Assembly (NCBI RefSeq): GCF_028858725.1
Contig: NC_084769.1
Location: forward strand, 11,285,501 to 11,349,500
DNA: 64,000 nucleotides
Direction: 5' to 3'
Source: Colius striatus
Taxonomy: Eukaryota; Chordata; Aves; Coliiformes; Coliidae
Of this stretch, positions 12,301 through 27,300 are shown in pieces. The notes beneath the pieces were generated by a model. That model was given only the letters and a program-made list of their open reading frames with translations, ran no database searches and was not told the DNA's origin. A program made the position numbers and the translations under genes. Position 1 is the first letter of the stretch; the number at the start of each line of letters is the position of its first letter.

Positions 12301-15300
12301 ACCGAAAGGAGCCTGTGGTACAGCAGAGACTTCACCCCATGTCTCTTGTGTGCAGATATACCCTCAAAATACAGCTCTGATCGAAATAAATTCTCTCTTA
12401 GAGCAACCTTCCAACAGGTAAAATAGATTCTTTGCTGTCTCATGTTCAGAGGTCTCCCAGGGACGTGACCAGGCTCCAGCTAAGGTCATATCCTTGCATT
12501 GATCTCTTTGCAGCACAAGTTGGTCCTTAGCACCCCATGAGCATCACTGTGTCTCTCTGGTCCCAAAGAAGTGTTGCCCATGCAGCCTGCTCTGCTGCAA
12601 TGGGGCCCATGGGTGACAGCAAAGGACCTGCACTGTACTGATGACCTGATGTTATCCTTCTCCTTGGAGATTGGGGGAACAGATCAATTAGAAGCACCAA
12701 AATTGCATGGTTGTTTTATAGTTAGTTGCCAACATTTTTGTTGGCTTCTCCCTGAATTCTTATGGTTTGACTCTTCATGCTTCTGGAAGGATATTGCTGG
12801 CTTGGTGCTGGGCATGGAGATCTGACCCCATGATGGGTCAGCTTTCAGGTAGAGTTCTTCATGCATGGGGCCTGTGAACACAGCTGCAAGCTCTTCTTCT
12901 TGGTACTGTGCTTGTTAGTGCAAGGGAATGAGGAAGGACTTCTTCAGAGCAGTTTGTAAATCCAGAGGTCATGTAGGACTGTGCTGTGCTTTCTATGACC
13001 TGTAATGTTCATCTTTCCTTCCCCCACAGCTCCCTGCAGTTAAAGCAATGTTTGGTTATGCCCCTGAGAAGAGTACTTCCCAAAGTTTCACCCTCTGAGG
13101 AAGGGCAATGAGCAGCTAATGGTGTTAATGAGGCCTGAGGGCTTATGTTACCCCTTTCCCCATCTCTTCATCTTCCATTTGCCTTTTCCTCCTGCCCAGC
13201 ATGCTGTCACCTCTGCCTCATCCCACAGGGTGTGAAGCAAAAGAGAATAGGGACTGCTTTTTTCTCTGCCCTCACTGAGGAAAAAAAACTCTTCCCCCAC
13301 ATCTTGAGGTGCCTGGGAGATGGAAAGGCCTCTGAGGGCCACCAGACCACACAGCAGCAAAAATCCACAGTTGCCCTTAGCACTGCAGCTACTGCTGTGA
13401 GAAGGTATTGCTGTGTAGTGGTGCAAAGTGGCTAATAAGAGTTGCATTCCAGTTAGGCTCACAGCTTTACACTGTAGGGCTTATAAGAAATCTTTGTGTA
13501 AGAATATCAGAAGGGCCTATACAAGGTCAAACCAAGGTTTAGCCCTGTATCCTGGCTTTTGCTGTGCCCCAGGTGAGATGCTCTGGGAAGAGCACATGAG
13601 AGAGCATTATCAGTGTGACAGCTAATTTCTATGGGATAATTTTGGGCAGAGCAGTATGTTCAGCTCTACCAGCCCACATGGTGTTCAGCCTGTGGGCAGT
13701 GGATGCTCTGGGTGGTTCCAGTTGCCAGCCATGACACGAATGGCTCCTCTGTTAGAGCAGAGGGATGGGAAATGATTGCTTTTTTCCTTAAGGGAAAAAA
13801 CTCTTTTGTTTCCTGCCCATTTCTAAAAGCTCTTTGCTGGCATGTGAACCTTGGTTTTGTTATCACATGGACTGGCAAGAGGTCTGAATTAGCACTTTTC
13901 TTTCATCTGGCCACTTTGATGAGGGTTGAGGACAAGGGGGAGAGACATGGAGCTGCAAGCTGGCTTTGGAAAAGAAATGTATTTGCACAAAATGCTCCAT
14001 TTTGAAAACTTTTGTAGTTTTTGGACTCCACTCACAAAAAAGAATCAGTTCCAGCCATTGGAAGAATTACACAAAACAACATCATTCCAAGTTAATACTT
14101 ACAAACTTCATTTTGTTTTGACTTTAAAAGTCTGTGTGTGCAACAGGGTGGAGAGATGAGAAGCAGAAGAAAGGGGAGTAGGAGCATTTCACACTGAAAA
14201 GTTTCAGAAAGAAAGAGATTTTTCATTTCTTTTTTCCCCCCCTCCCCATGGTGGTGTTTCCAGCTGATGCATCTGAAAGGGCACTTTTTGTTTGGCATTT
14301 TTTCCTGAGAGAGAAAATCGATTTTTATGACCAGCTGGGTGAAATCAAGAAAGCAAGGCCAGAGTTAGTGCAGTTTACACCTCCTCTATGCTGTATGATG
14401 CACTTGAGAGGACAACTGCTAGTGGAGCATCAGTCTTTGTTCTTTGGTTTAGGGGAGGAAGAGGTGCAAATGTGTGCAAGAGGCTCTGACTTTCAGCTAA
14501 AAGATGCTCTATTTCTGGTGGAGGGTGTTTTCTTATTTTTCATAAGCATCCATATTTCAGTGCTTACTGTGGTGGTCATCACACCTGTCCTAGAGGGCAT
14601 AAACAAGGGTTGTAGGCAGCTCTTCCTGAGTCTTCAGTATTCATCAGAAGTCTCCTGAGTTGGTTAAGTCAAGCCCCAAGTCAGTGTGTGCAAGGGTGAT
14701 GTTGTGCAGATGTGTCCGAGATACCCTCTGGAAACGTCAGGTGAAGAGACGAAAGCAGAAGACACCCACTCTCCTTTGGGAAGCTGACAGTTTGCTTTCC
14801 TGTTGTGTTTCCAGAGTATTCGGTCCAAGGTGGAGCTCACAGTCTGGGACAGCCCTGAGGACATCGGCTTGACCTTCACTGCCACGTGCCAGGACGGGTT
14901 GTCCTATCCTGGGCTCAGGAAGTGTGGGGATCTCAAAATAGGAGATACGGTGAGTCTGTCTTTTGGTCGGTGCCCTGGAGAGGCTGCTTCACCCTCTGTG
15001 CAGCCACTCACCTCTCTCAAAGAATGCTGCTGAGCAACAGAATACAACTTTGCTCATCTTCCTCTGCTCTCCTCGTGCCATGTTAATATAGAAACCCATG
15101 GAAAGTTCTCTCTCAGAGAGAACTCTTGGTAGTGTAGATCAGCCCAAGGTCAACTATGAGGAAAGAGAGGTCCAGGCATCTTGTCTACAGCACTCTGGGT
15201 TTAAAGGGCTTGATCAGGCATCAAGATACTAGAGTCAAGAATAGGCTTTTTCTTGTCCTATAGTCACAGAAATTCGTGTCATGCTCTCAGCTGTGAATTT

Positions 15301-18300
15301 TTTATTGCCATGGTCTGCTGGTCTTTTCTTGGGCTGTTAAAGATTCAAGGGTTTTTTGTTGTTTCTTCTTGTTATTCAAGAATCCTGGCTTATATTAGCA
15401 TCCTGGCTTGTATCAGAAATAGTGTGACCAGCCAGGACTATGGCAGTAATGGTCCCTCTGTACTCAGTGCTGGTGAGGCTGCACCTCGAGTGCTGTGTTC
15501 AGTTCTGGGCCCCTCACTACAAGAAGGACACTACAAGAAGGTGCTGGAGCATGTCCAGAGATGGACAACGAAGATGGTGAAGCATCTGGTTCCCAGTTCT
15601 AATGAGGAGAGGATGAGGGAGCTGGAGATGTTTAGCCTGGAGAATAGGAGGCTGAGGGGAGACATGATGACTCTACAACTACCTGAAAGGAGGTTGTAAT
15701 GAGGTGGAGTTTGGTCTCTTCTCCCAAATAACAAGTGATAGGACAAGAGGAAATAGACTCAAGTTGCATCAGAGGAAGTTCAGATTGGAGATTAGTAAAA
15801 AGTTATTCACAGAAAGGATTATCAAGCATTGGAACAGGCTGCCCAGGGAAGTGTAGATGTGCAGATGTGGCACCGAGGGAGATGGTTTAGATGTGGATGT
15901 GGCAGTGTTGGATGTACAGTTGGACTTAGTGATCTTAAGGGTCTTTTCCAACCTACATGATTCTAATCTAAACCTGTCTTTCCTGGAACAAAGAGGTTAT
16001 GGTTAACTTTGGAGGTATTGCAAAGAAAGATACCATGCTTAAAGGCAGCAACGCTCCTCTTGTGTGTTCAGTTCCTAGGGTTACTGGATGGCAGCACAGG
16101 CTAAAAATAGAGTTTACTCCTTAATGTTAACAGTATACATGGCATAATCCATCCTATGCTAAGCTTTGCTTGTTTAAAATTGAATATTGGTACAGATAAG
16201 TGAGTTACTGGGCTGCAGGGCTGGGGCAGGAAGGCTCAAAGCAGTGGGGAACCACCTCTCCTTTGCTTTCCTGTCTGGGAGAAGGCTGGTGCAGGTTTGT
16301 TAGCAGCCTCATTGCCTTATTTGAGAAGAGTGACTCTGCAAACATACCAGAGCTCTAAGTGCTGAGGCATATAAAAATAGTTTGAAAGAGTCAACAGTAG
16401 CTGGATTTTTACCCCTCCAAATAAGGGTCATACAAGGTGTTAAAAAGGGAGGTGGCCTCTGCTTTTTTTAACTGACTTTATTGGATCTTCACTGGGTGGA
16501 TAAGAGCAATCCCTGTTGCCTGTTCCCACAGCAAAGCCTCAGCCCCTGGGGTAGCAAGAGTTAATCTGATGGTTGATCCTGGCTTTGGCAGGAGAGCAGG
16601 GAGTTCCCTCCAGCTGCTACAGCTCGTGCCATAAAGGGATCTGGCAGTGGGTGTAGCAGGGACCTGGCACTGGTACCTCTCCCACTTTAGGTGCTCCCAA
16701 GTATCAAGACCTACCACAGGATCATGGGGGTCCCGTCCTGTTCAGCTGCTCTCTGCCTCATTGCTTCCATGTGGATCAAGATTTGACTCCTGCTAAGAAA
16801 GTTTCCCCAAAGAGGATAAGGCTGGCACTGGTTCCTAATCTGCCAGGGTTTACTCCTGGGGCCCTGGGTGTCAGCAGGTGAAAGGGAGCAGGATTACCCT
16901 GATCCCCTTAGCTTGCTTTCTGATCTCCTTCTCGGTAATTTGAGCTCGTTGCCTAATTGCTTCAGGCTTTGGGAATGGAAGGGGATCAAGGGACATTTCC
17001 TGAGGGTGCAGCTCTCCTGGCAAGGGGATGACTGCTATGTGACAGTATTCCTGTTGCCCCTTAACATATGGGACTTCACAGGCAGTGAAAGCTTAAGGTG
17101 ACCCTAAATGTCTCCAGAGAAAAAAATCATTTCCTCCTGATGCCTAGGAAAGGAGCTGGTTTCCTTGGAATAAAGTTAATCCTGCTAACCAGCAGCTCTA
17201 GGCAACGCTGACCAACCTGAGACCCTCACCAAAGAGTAGGATTAAATGAGGGGCCAAGCAAGTGGCCATAGGATGGTTATTGTTTTCCCAAGGAGAAAAT
17301 CCCTGACACTGGATTGTAGTAACAGAAAAGGAGTGGGGGGTGATGTATAACCATATAATGATGTAAAACCCTTCTGAAGCCAATCTTAATAGAAGCATCC
17401 ATCAAAAAATGGCCCTTTAGGGGTGTGCTGAAAGCTTGGGACTGTGTGACTGATGCATCTCTCTGTCAGGATTCCCATCAAACTCTCTAAATCTCTGATC
17501 TTGCAGGCACCTTGGGCCCTTGTGCTGTGTTGGTTAGAACCTTGATAGTGCTTGGGTTCAACACCGTTTATTATTCTTAATAGCATGAAAACTGGGCTGT
17601 TTGCTAGAGTTTTGCCCTGCTTATTTCATGGAGATAGGCAGGGAATTCTCCCTTCACAGAAAACAATGGGGGAAGATTTATGCCAACAGGGAGGTTTCTG
17701 CTAATTTCTGCTAATAGTAAAGAGTTTTGAACCATTAAGGTGGGACCAGGAGATGTGAGTGCATTGAGATGGAGATGTGAGTGCATTGAGATGCAGATGC
17801 CCTTGCTAGGTGTGTAACTTTGGGGGGTTTTTGCAACCCTGGATGAGGGGCCCAATTCACTGAGCCCCTTCTGGGAAAAGCCATTGCCCAGTGGCTTTTC
17901 TTTGGGATATTTGCCCTAGGGGTGTCCCTATCTCCCGGGACACCCTCGATGGGGCATTTCAAGGTGTGTTAACTTAGCACTCGCCATGTCCCGCAGGTTT
18001 CCTTTGAGGTGGCGGTGGAGGCACGGAGCTGCCCCGCCGAGGCTGTCTCCCACACCTTCACCATCAAGCCCGCCGGCTTTCGGGACACGCTGGAGGTGGC
18101 CGTGACCTACAACTGCTTCTGCGGCTGCAGCGGCCTGGCCGCGCCGGGCAGCGGCAAGTGCAGCGGCAATGGCACCTACGCCTGCGGCCTGTGCGAGTGC
18201 GACGCCGGCTACCTGGGGGCCCGCTGCGAGTGCCAGGAGGGGGCCAGGGGGGACATGCACCAAGCCATGTGCCGGGAGGCTGAGGGCAAGCCCCTGTGCA

Positions 18301-21300
18301 GTGGGAGAGGGGAGTGCAGCTGCAACCAGTGCCTCTGCCATGAGAGCGAGTTCGGGAACATCTACGGGCCCTTCTGCGAGTGCGACGACTTCTCCTGCGC
18401 CAGGTACAAGGGAGTCCTCTGCTCAGGTAGGAGCCTTTCCTCTCTCTCTTGCCCTCTGATTCCTGGGGATGGGGAAACCTCCCTGAAATGGGGAAGGCTG
18501 CTGGGCTGCTGGCACAGGGTATGTGGGGGGCTGTACCTGCTCATTCCTGTAGTGTAGGGGAAAGGGACTTGGGAGTCCTGGTGGGCAACAGGATGAGCAT
18601 GAGCCAGCAATGTGCCCTCGTGGCCAAGAAGGCCAATGGCATCCTGGGGTGTATTAGAAGGGCTGTGGGCAGTAGGCTGAGAGAGGTTCTCCTCCCCCTC
18701 TACTCTGCCCTCGTGAGACCACATCTGGAATATTGTGTCCACTTCTGGGCCCCTCAGTTCCAGAAGGACAGGGAGCTGCTGGACAGAGTTCAGGACAGGG
18801 CCACAAAGATGATGAAGGAAGTGGAGCATCTCCCTTCTGACGAAAGGCTGAGGGAGCTGGGGCTCTTTATCTTGAAGAAGAGGAGACTGAGGGGTGACTT
18901 CATTAATGTTTACAAATATGTAAGGAGTGGGTGTCAGGAGAATGGAGCCAGGCTGTTCTCTGTGATGGACAATGACAAGGGGCAATAAGTACAAGCAGGA
19001 ACGTAAGGGGTTCCAATGAAACACAAGGAAGAAGGAGCTCTGGAGCACTGGAAGGGGCTGCCCAGATGGGTTATGGAGTCTCTTTCTCTGGGAACATTGA
19101 AAACCCAGATGAGTTCCTGTGTGACCTGCTCTAGGTGGTCCTGCTCTGGCAGGAGAGTTGGACTAGATGGTCTCTCGAAGTCCCTTCCACCCCATAAGAT
19201 TCTGTGATTCTGTGCTCCACTTGCCCTGTTTCTGGAGGGATCTGCCCTGCCTCTGCTTTTCTTATGGAAAAAAGAGGGAGAGATTTAAGTGTATCCACAC
19301 TAACAAGCAAGAAGTGCATTATGCCCATCAGAACTGAGTTTCCAACATTAGAGTGAAAGACTTTCTCCTGATAGGCATATCCTCTGCCCAGATCTCACAG
19401 AAATGAGCAGAGTCTTGCCTTTAGTGCTGTTATTTTGATGTAACTGTGCATATCTCTTGCAGACTGAAGTATATCACTAGGAGAGAGTAGACCGGCACAG
19501 GCTTGAGTGCTCTGAAGCTTTCTGGTGTCTTCTTAGGTTGGATTTTTCTCTGCATAGGCAGAAACAATATTTTTTTTTCTAAAGATGAAGTATTTGAAGT
19601 AATCCCCTGGTGCAGTTCAGGTGAAAGCAAAGGTTGTGTTTGTCTGTTACTTATTAGAGAAAAATCTGTGTTCAAAGATTCCTGAAAGTATTTTACGGAC
19701 AGATTTTTCTGCCCACTGGGAAAACAAGTAATTCACTAGGAAAGATTTAGCCAGTCAGCTTTGCTTAAGCAAAGGTAGAGGAGTTATTTAGCTGTGTTTG
19801 CTAAAATGGTTTTAATTCTTTGTCAGTCCAAGGTCACATAATTTACCTTGCACGTAATTGCCTGGATTAGCCCTCAGACATAGTTCCCTCAACTGGAGCT
19901 AGGCAAAAGGTTACTCTTTAGAATTTGCCTGCTTTCAAGCAAGTAAAATATTTCCTTAACTGAATATCTTGGACAAAATTTCCAGAACAAGTGTAAGCTT
20001 GGAAAAATAGCTATCTTTTACATTATCTCCAGGGAAGTGGTGGGGTTTTCCCCACTGTTGATCTTGCCCTGCATGTTTCTGAGCTAGGCAGTAAGTGATG
20101 GGTCATCTTTTGGTTGCCAGTTTCTGTCTCTTTGAGGTGGTCTTGTTGGGCAGGTAGAGGATGTTTGTGCTCATTTTCCTGTAGCTTGGCTAGTGATATT
20201 TCAGCATTGCTGAAGATGGGGGAGGCAATAACCTGGTTTGAGCATTGCCCTGGGGCTCATGAGAAAGGCTAGTACCACCCCCCACAGAGACTGCTCCAGA
20301 CTGGGAAGACTGAGGCTCTCCCTGATGATTCAGGAGTGGGAGGAGGGGTGAGCAAACAGGAAAAGGGTATTTGAAAGTAGATGAGGGAAAAAATAAACTC
20401 AGTGTGAAGTAATTAAGAGCAGTATTGCCTGAGGATCTCCAGAGGACCATATTGCTTTGATAGCATCATCCCACGCAAAAGGAGTATGTTTAATAGCAAG
20501 CAGGGCAGCGATGGTAGAAAGAGGGTTGGAATTTACTGGTGTAGTAGTTGGTACTGTAAGAGAGGGGCATTCCTTTGCTCAAATTTCCTTTTCCTCAGAA
20601 GAACCAGAGCTCTGGCATTTCATGGGAAAGCAAGTTGTGTGTCTTCTGTTGCACTTGCTTTCTCCGTTCCCTGTATGTGGAGGGCTTCTGGTGCTGGGAA
20701 GAGCAGCATAGCTAGTTGGGATTTGCCAGAGTTTTTAAAAGTAGTTTAAAAGTCCTTTTAATAGCTATGAAAGAAAGGAAAGGGTAGGCTGAGGCCAAGT
20801 GGCCTCTCTGCTCCAGGGTTGAGATGGAGTCTGGCATGATTGTGTGGGGTGGTTCTCTCTGTGCCTCCTGGTATTTCTATTGTTGTTGGTTTGCTGGCTT
20901 TTAATTTTAATTCCAGCAGTTATAGTGCTAAATCTGAGCTGTAGCAGGCACTGTGCCAATGACATAACATTTTGAGGTGGTTTTATCAGACCAAGAGGCT
21001 TGGGGCCTCACCAGACCACCAAAAGTGTCTGAGCTTGCACAGAGGGGCTGTGTCCAAAGCTGCCCCTAGACAAGCAGCCCTCTGCTACACAAATATCTCA
21101 GTTAGCTTCCAGCAGATGTGTGCTCTCTCTTCGCTACTAATGGGGTCATCTTGAAAAACACTGTTTAGCTCAGAACTGAATGTCTGAGTCTACCAGCATG
21201 TGTAGACTTGGCAGCCAGGGGAGTTTGGGTCACACTTGGGGTGCAGGATGTCCCCTGGGGCAGTTGCATGGGCACTGGTCACTGCTTTTCTTCCTGCAAG

Positions 21301-24300
21301 GAGGACAAATTGCACCCTGCCCTCCCTCTGTCTTCTCCTGGGCACAATGGCTGCCCCTGAAAGGCTCTGGCATCCCGGTGCCCACCACTATCACAGGGCA
21401 AGTCTAACTGTGAGGGGAGATCAAGAGGTTTTAACAAATGGAAAAAACAAAAAAGCAGCATGTAGGGAGCTGTTGTTTTGCTGCAGATCATTGTGTCTAT
21501 CCTTGCTTGGCAGTTGCTTGGCTTAGACCTGTGAGAGGAACTCATCACTGTTGGCCAGGGCTTTGTTTATACTATATTAATCTTCTGGTAGTGTAAAGGC
21601 ACTTGAATGCCTCTCAATGCATTTCTTATAACCTTATTTTGAACAGTGTTTTCACCTCAAAGGAACCCAGCCTCAGTTTTAGCACACAGGCTGTGATGTC
21701 CCACATTAACTGTGCTTACACCTGCCCAAACTGTTGAGCGAAGTGGGATCATAATCCTCTGAGTGCCCATCCTGGAGAGAGCATGTGGGAAAGCAGCCAG
21801 TCCAACCCAACCCAAGGTTTGGGGGAGCATGGGGAGAAAAGCAGAGGTTTCCAAGTTGAGAAGTAAAAACCCACACATGCAAACTGCTTTGCATGTTCAT
21901 GTCTGTGGTTTTTGGGTGCCTAAGCTCAGAGGTGATGTGGAGCCCATCGCCAACCAGCCTGGGCATCCCTGTCAGGGATGGCTTGCAGGAGTGCTCTGTT
22001 CCTTCAAAAGCAATGCAACAGGGTTATCCATGGTGTTGGGCCTTGACAGAGCAGACAGTTGCTTCCCAAATCCTTGAATGCTTCGCTCCTAGCTTTTCTC
22101 TGGATGGAGAAGTTGCCCTCTTGCATAGAGACCTTCAGCAAATCACTCTGGCTTCTCCTCTGGCATGTGGGTGGCTGTGGGAGTGGGGAAGAGAGCCCTC
22201 CTGCCTGCAGCAGGGCTGGGGAAGGGGCAGCTGCCTGAGTGGCCCAGCAGCTTTTGAACCTCTTGGCTGCCTGCCAGGCAGTTTGACAAAGGAAGAAACA
22301 TCTCAGCACTAATTGCATTCCTGAAGGTCCCATAAAACTAGGTAGTAAGAGAGAGGAGAGGCCCGGGTGAGGGCATCCCTTGCCGTTAATGAAGAGAGAC
22401 TGGCTCACCAGTGGCCAAGCTTCATTAGCTTCAGTGCTGTAGACCTATTTTTTCATGGAGCAGGGCAGGGGGGGATGCAGAGTATTTACTTTGGTGTCTC
22501 TAGAGAAATTTCCCTTTAACCATCACTGCTGTTACTCAGCTCCCCATGTGAGTGTCATTTGTGCACTCTTAAGCCCAGGACTCTGGTTGTGCACAGGAAC
22601 ATCACTACTGAAGTGTAAGTAAGGAGCATTCACCACTCTGTGAGACACTTCTGCCCCTAAACCACAAAGGATCTCACCCCAAAAATCCCATGGTGACTGC
22701 TGGTGCAGCTTTGTGGGATCATGTCTTTGGGGATTTCTCTTCTGTTTTTTTTTTTTCAGAATTAGGCCATGAATCAGATTGATAAATGCTTTGCAATTGT
22801 AAAGCAAGCTCTGCAACTTCTCTCTGGCTCTTAAGCAGCTGTGAGCATTTTAACTGGTTCAGATGACTAAGGACAGTGGCTGACAGCAGCACAGCAAGGG
22901 TATGGGAGCCTGGGGTCAGCCCTCACTTCCACTCGCACGAACAGCTTGGGTCAGCAATAAAGCATCAGGTGTCAAACTTGCAAATACATGCAAGTGCCAG
23001 GATCAGTTCTGAAATGGGACCTGGGAGGTGAGAGCTCATTGAAAATCCATGGCTTATTTCACCATGAGCAGCCAAGCTGATGAGTGATGCAACCCCAGCT
23101 GCTCTGCAGAAACCACTTCAAAAACTGCTGAGGATGTACAAGTCCTCAGTTTATTTCAGAATGCTTCCCTTTCTTGGTTTTATAAAATGGGGAAGCACCG
23201 TGAGGTTTTAGCCTGATCTAAAGCCAGTGAGATAAGACTTTTCTGCTTGTTTTAACCACAGCCTCAAATTATAAACCTCACTCCTGTTTCTGCCACTGGT
23301 GTTTGGCGTTCCCCATCCTGGGCGCTGTGTTTGCAGACGTCTGGGGGGATGACGGCTCTGGTCGGTGCCAACACAGCAGTTTCTGGTTGTACAGTAGAGC
23401 AGCATTCAGGTTGGATGGCATTGCTGGTATCCTCACCCTGGGGTTTCTGATGGGGTCTATTACCCTGCAAATCCCTGTGCCTGTGGGTGTATCTTGTGCA
23501 AATAGACTTTTACCCACACGCTTTTGTAGCTGTGGTAGTGCCTGGATGGAGGATGCTGGTGTGCACCTGAAGGCTCAGGTGGGAGAATAAAGGTGATCCA
23601 GCTCTTAACATGTTTTAATTCTTGTCTTAATTATCTTCATTTCTAGTGTGTAAGTTGTTAGCAGAAGCTGCTGGTAAGAAAGAAATGAGGTGGTGTTGGA
23701 TTTATTAACCTCTGAGGAGTGGATGGTTTAGAGCGGAAGGGGAGCTTGCCTGTGGCCGCTGGCCACTGCGGTGACAAGATGAGGGTGGCATTAAGCAAAT
23801 GTAGCCCCTGACAGGAGGGAAGAGGTCGGCCTGTGGCAGAAAGAGAGTAGAGAATGGAGCCTAAACCACATCTGCAATGTTTTCTTTTAAGCCATGTCAA
23901 GTCTTGTTATCTTTAGGTTTTTGGTTTGGGGGATTTGCGGGGGATGGGGTTTATTTAGTTTGTGTAATAAGGTGGAATCTGAGCGCTGCCTAGTAAAAAA
24001 GGACCTGTAGGGGGGAGGCAAAAGGACTATACACAATGTGGAAGTTAAAAATAATCCTTTGATTGTTGCTAAGTCCTTGTGCAGCCATGAGCCATGCAGC
24101 TGGGGAGGAGATGTAGCTCTGTCTCTGGGGAGGTTGTCCCTCAGGCCGGTCCTGCATCACTCCCAGGGCTGAGACAGGATTGGGGAGCACATATGCCTAT
24201 ATGTGAGGCTTATTTTGGTGACAGAGGATGCAGCACCAGCTCAGGACATTGTGGTGCAACCTGGCGGTGCCAGTCACTTCCTTAGTGGTCCCAGTCATTA

Positions 24301-27300
24301 GCAGTAGGTTGAGGGGCTTGCCGAGGGTCATGCAGCAGCTTGCATGTTCTGTCAGGGCTGCAGGGCATGAGAGGGCTGTTTTGGGTGAGCTGAACCTAGA
24401 AAAGTCCTCTGAGTTGAAACCCTTTTTATATTAGGGTAGGTTATAGGACTGTGAGTGTTTCTTCTCCCCACCAAAGAGTAGGTTAGGGGATAGAGAGTTA
24501 AAACCATCTGAGGTTGGACTAGAAGACAAAGAAATGTGTGTCATCATGGCATGTGGGGCACAGCGTGACCATCACTCCTCCTTAACTTCGAGCATCTTGA
24601 GCTCTCCTGCCTACAGACCTACTGCATAGCCTAGAGGTACCTTATAGCCAGAGTATGTGGTGAGGACTTTTGAGATGTGATGGAGTCATTCAGGCTGCAC
24701 ATTTATCCTAGTGTTTCCTAAAAGCCTTTCTCCATGCTGCGTTCCTGTTTGGCTTGGCTTTTATGACCTGCAGAAGCTGCTCAGCAGAAGCCCTTGCTCT
24801 GAGATGCTTGCATGCCTGCGAAGAAATGCATAAACCAAAAAAATCCTCCTGAATAAGACAAAAAAATAAACCTCTGACTTACTGTGTCCTGTAGTAGCAG
24901 TGAATTGAAGGCAGAGTGGCTGAGCCTGGCATCACTGCTGTGAGTGGGCATCCTCTCTCCAGCTTACATCCCCCCTTCTCCCCCATGAAAACTTTTGGCT
25001 CCAACAAGAATATACTGCAAACTTTTAATAAGAAATTAATCAAATGGGGAACCTCCACTATCCTCTTCTTTCTTTTGGGGCTAAACTGTGAAGCTGATCA
25101 TGTTCCACTTACTCTTATCATGTGGATCAGCATAAAGAAATGTAAAGTTTAGGTCACCTCCATTTCCTCACATCTTACAGATCAGCCTAAAGAAATGTAA
25201 GGTCTAGGTCAGCTGGGGCAGGCAGGACTGAGGGCTGTGATGGGAATTAACTGGAAAAGCAGACAACTTAATTCACCTTCATCCCATTCAGACCTGTGAC
25301 ATTCTCACCCTGCTGCAAGCTCCCTGCACATGCTATAGACTATGTGTCCAATATCATTTGTCTGTATTACAGCATTGGAGCCTCAAATCAGGAAAAGCCC
25401 CTCTTTTTTTCCCTTATTTTTTTTTCCTTTCTGAAGCATGTTTGTATGAACCAAATTGTTTCTGATGTCAGTTGTTGATATTCCTGCATTGCTCCTTACC
25501 CTCCTGCAGAGTGTGGGGGCTGTGATGGGAGGAAGGGATGCCCAGCCCAGGGCTTTTCAGTAACTGGAAAGGGTAGAGAGAGACTCCCCAGGAGCTGTGT
25601 GAGCTCCTGGCTGCCATTAATTTCCCTCTTCAGCAATGTTTGACTTTTCCTTGCAAGCAAGTGATTCCCGAGCATCAACCATTATTATTTCGGTGGGCTG
25701 TGGTGAAGTAGAGGAATGGGGGCACTTGTGCTGGGGATTGATACATGTCCACACATGTTAGTGGGCAACTTGTTATTTGTAAGAGAGAAGCCAGGAGGAT
25801 TTTTCTTTAAAACACACCCTCTGTCAATGCAGACTTTCGGGGCTACATGAATGGGCTTTGGCTCAGGCCTCCTCATGCCAGCCTTAAGAGAGATGGGCAT
25901 CCCATCAATCACTGCCTCAGAAGGGACTCATCCTTAATGCTGTCTTGCTGGTGTCTATGTAGCCAGACCCTCACTCCTCACAGCTCCTTCACTCCTTGCA
26001 GGTGACTTTGAGGTCTCTTCTGTCTGAAGCTACCAAATTTCATCAGGGTCCTATGTAGTTCTGGGTGTGTGAGTCTCCAGGAGCTGTGGATCTGAGGCAC
26101 GGGTGAGAGGTGTTTGCTTCTCAAGTCTTTGTTTCCTTGGCATGCAAACCATTGGTGTCCTTTAGGAGGAGCATGGAGGTGACTCAGTGCATGTGTTTCA
26201 CAGAATGGAATAGAATTGCTTGGTTGGAAAAGACCTTTAAGATCTTTGAGTCCGACCACACTGCCAAGCCCACCACTAAACCAGAGTTCCTCCTATCTCC
26301 AGTCCTGTGAGGTTTCTGAAACCTCTCTGATGCTTCCCCTGTCCTGGGGCATTGTTTTCACCCTTCCCCAATCTCTCTCTTTTGCTTCTTCCCCAAATGT
26401 ATTTTTTTGCCTTTAACCTGGTTTCTGTTCTCTTTCCAATTTAATCCTGAGACATGTGCTGCTCTACTCCGAGAACATGTGCCTCCTCATCCTGCTCCAT
26501 GCCTGGTCAAATGGCTGAAGATGCCAAAGGGCTCAAATGGCCGTGAGACTGGGGCAAAATGGCTCACCCACTGCTCGTGACCTTTGAGAGCTGCAGTGTG
26601 TAAAAATGCCTGGTTCCCCCTCTGATTGCTCTGCTAACAGCCTTTCTTGTCACCTGGCACAGATGCTGTGCTTCAGGTCAGAGGTGGCTGTGTTTCAGTG
26701 AAGACAGCTGGTTCTATAGTGCTCTGTGCTTGATGCCCGTGTTTCTCCGGATTTCTTTCACAGTAAATCAGGGATGTATTAGGTGTTATACCACAGGCTC
26801 TACCGTTGGATCATTGTGTGTTAAATATTGTTGATTATTTGGGAGTTGGACTTGATAAGCTTCTGCAGGGGGGTTGGACTAGATGATCTCTAAAGGTCCC
26901 TTCCAACCCCTACCAATCTGTGATTCTGTGATAATCTTTATGGGTCCCTTCTATCCAAGATAGTTTACAATCTTTACATGGATTTCTCACAGGAACACAA
27001 ATGATAGATTTCCATTTACCTCTCTGCTCAGTGCAGTGTTTATTCTTCATCTTCCTTCGTGTTTCTGGCAGGAGGTTTACTCTGCCTGCCCTGCCGTGCT
27101 CACGGTTTGTGTTGATTGATCATACTGAAGCAGCAGTTGAGTTGGACTTTCTTTCCCCAGTATATCACGTACTGCTTCTTCAGAGTTTCCATTCCTGGCA
27201 CGGAAGGGCAAGCCTGCCTTTTCTTACTCTTCCTTCCCTCCTACCCGGGCTCTTATTGCAGTCAGTCTTGCAAATCTGGCAGCAGCTCCTTGGAGGACTG

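Larger units (their letters stand above)
11599..14814 (+). other. ITGB5 intron with solo LTR and an old repeat
   Basis: 3.2 kb intron holding the solo LTR at 11649-12243 and an old interspersed repeat near 13499-13625. The rest shows nothing. Confidence 0.75.
14950..17996 (+). other. ITGB5 intron with a CR1 and a 22-bp tandem repeat
   Basis: 3 kb intron with CR1 at 15399-15968 and a two-copy tandem repeat at 17750-17793. The rest shows nothing. Confidence 0.75.

Noticed and set aside
18449-18988. 179-codon open frame as a new gene
   Set aside because: From about residue 37 on it is CR1 ORF2 sequence; the start lies in ITGB5 intron.
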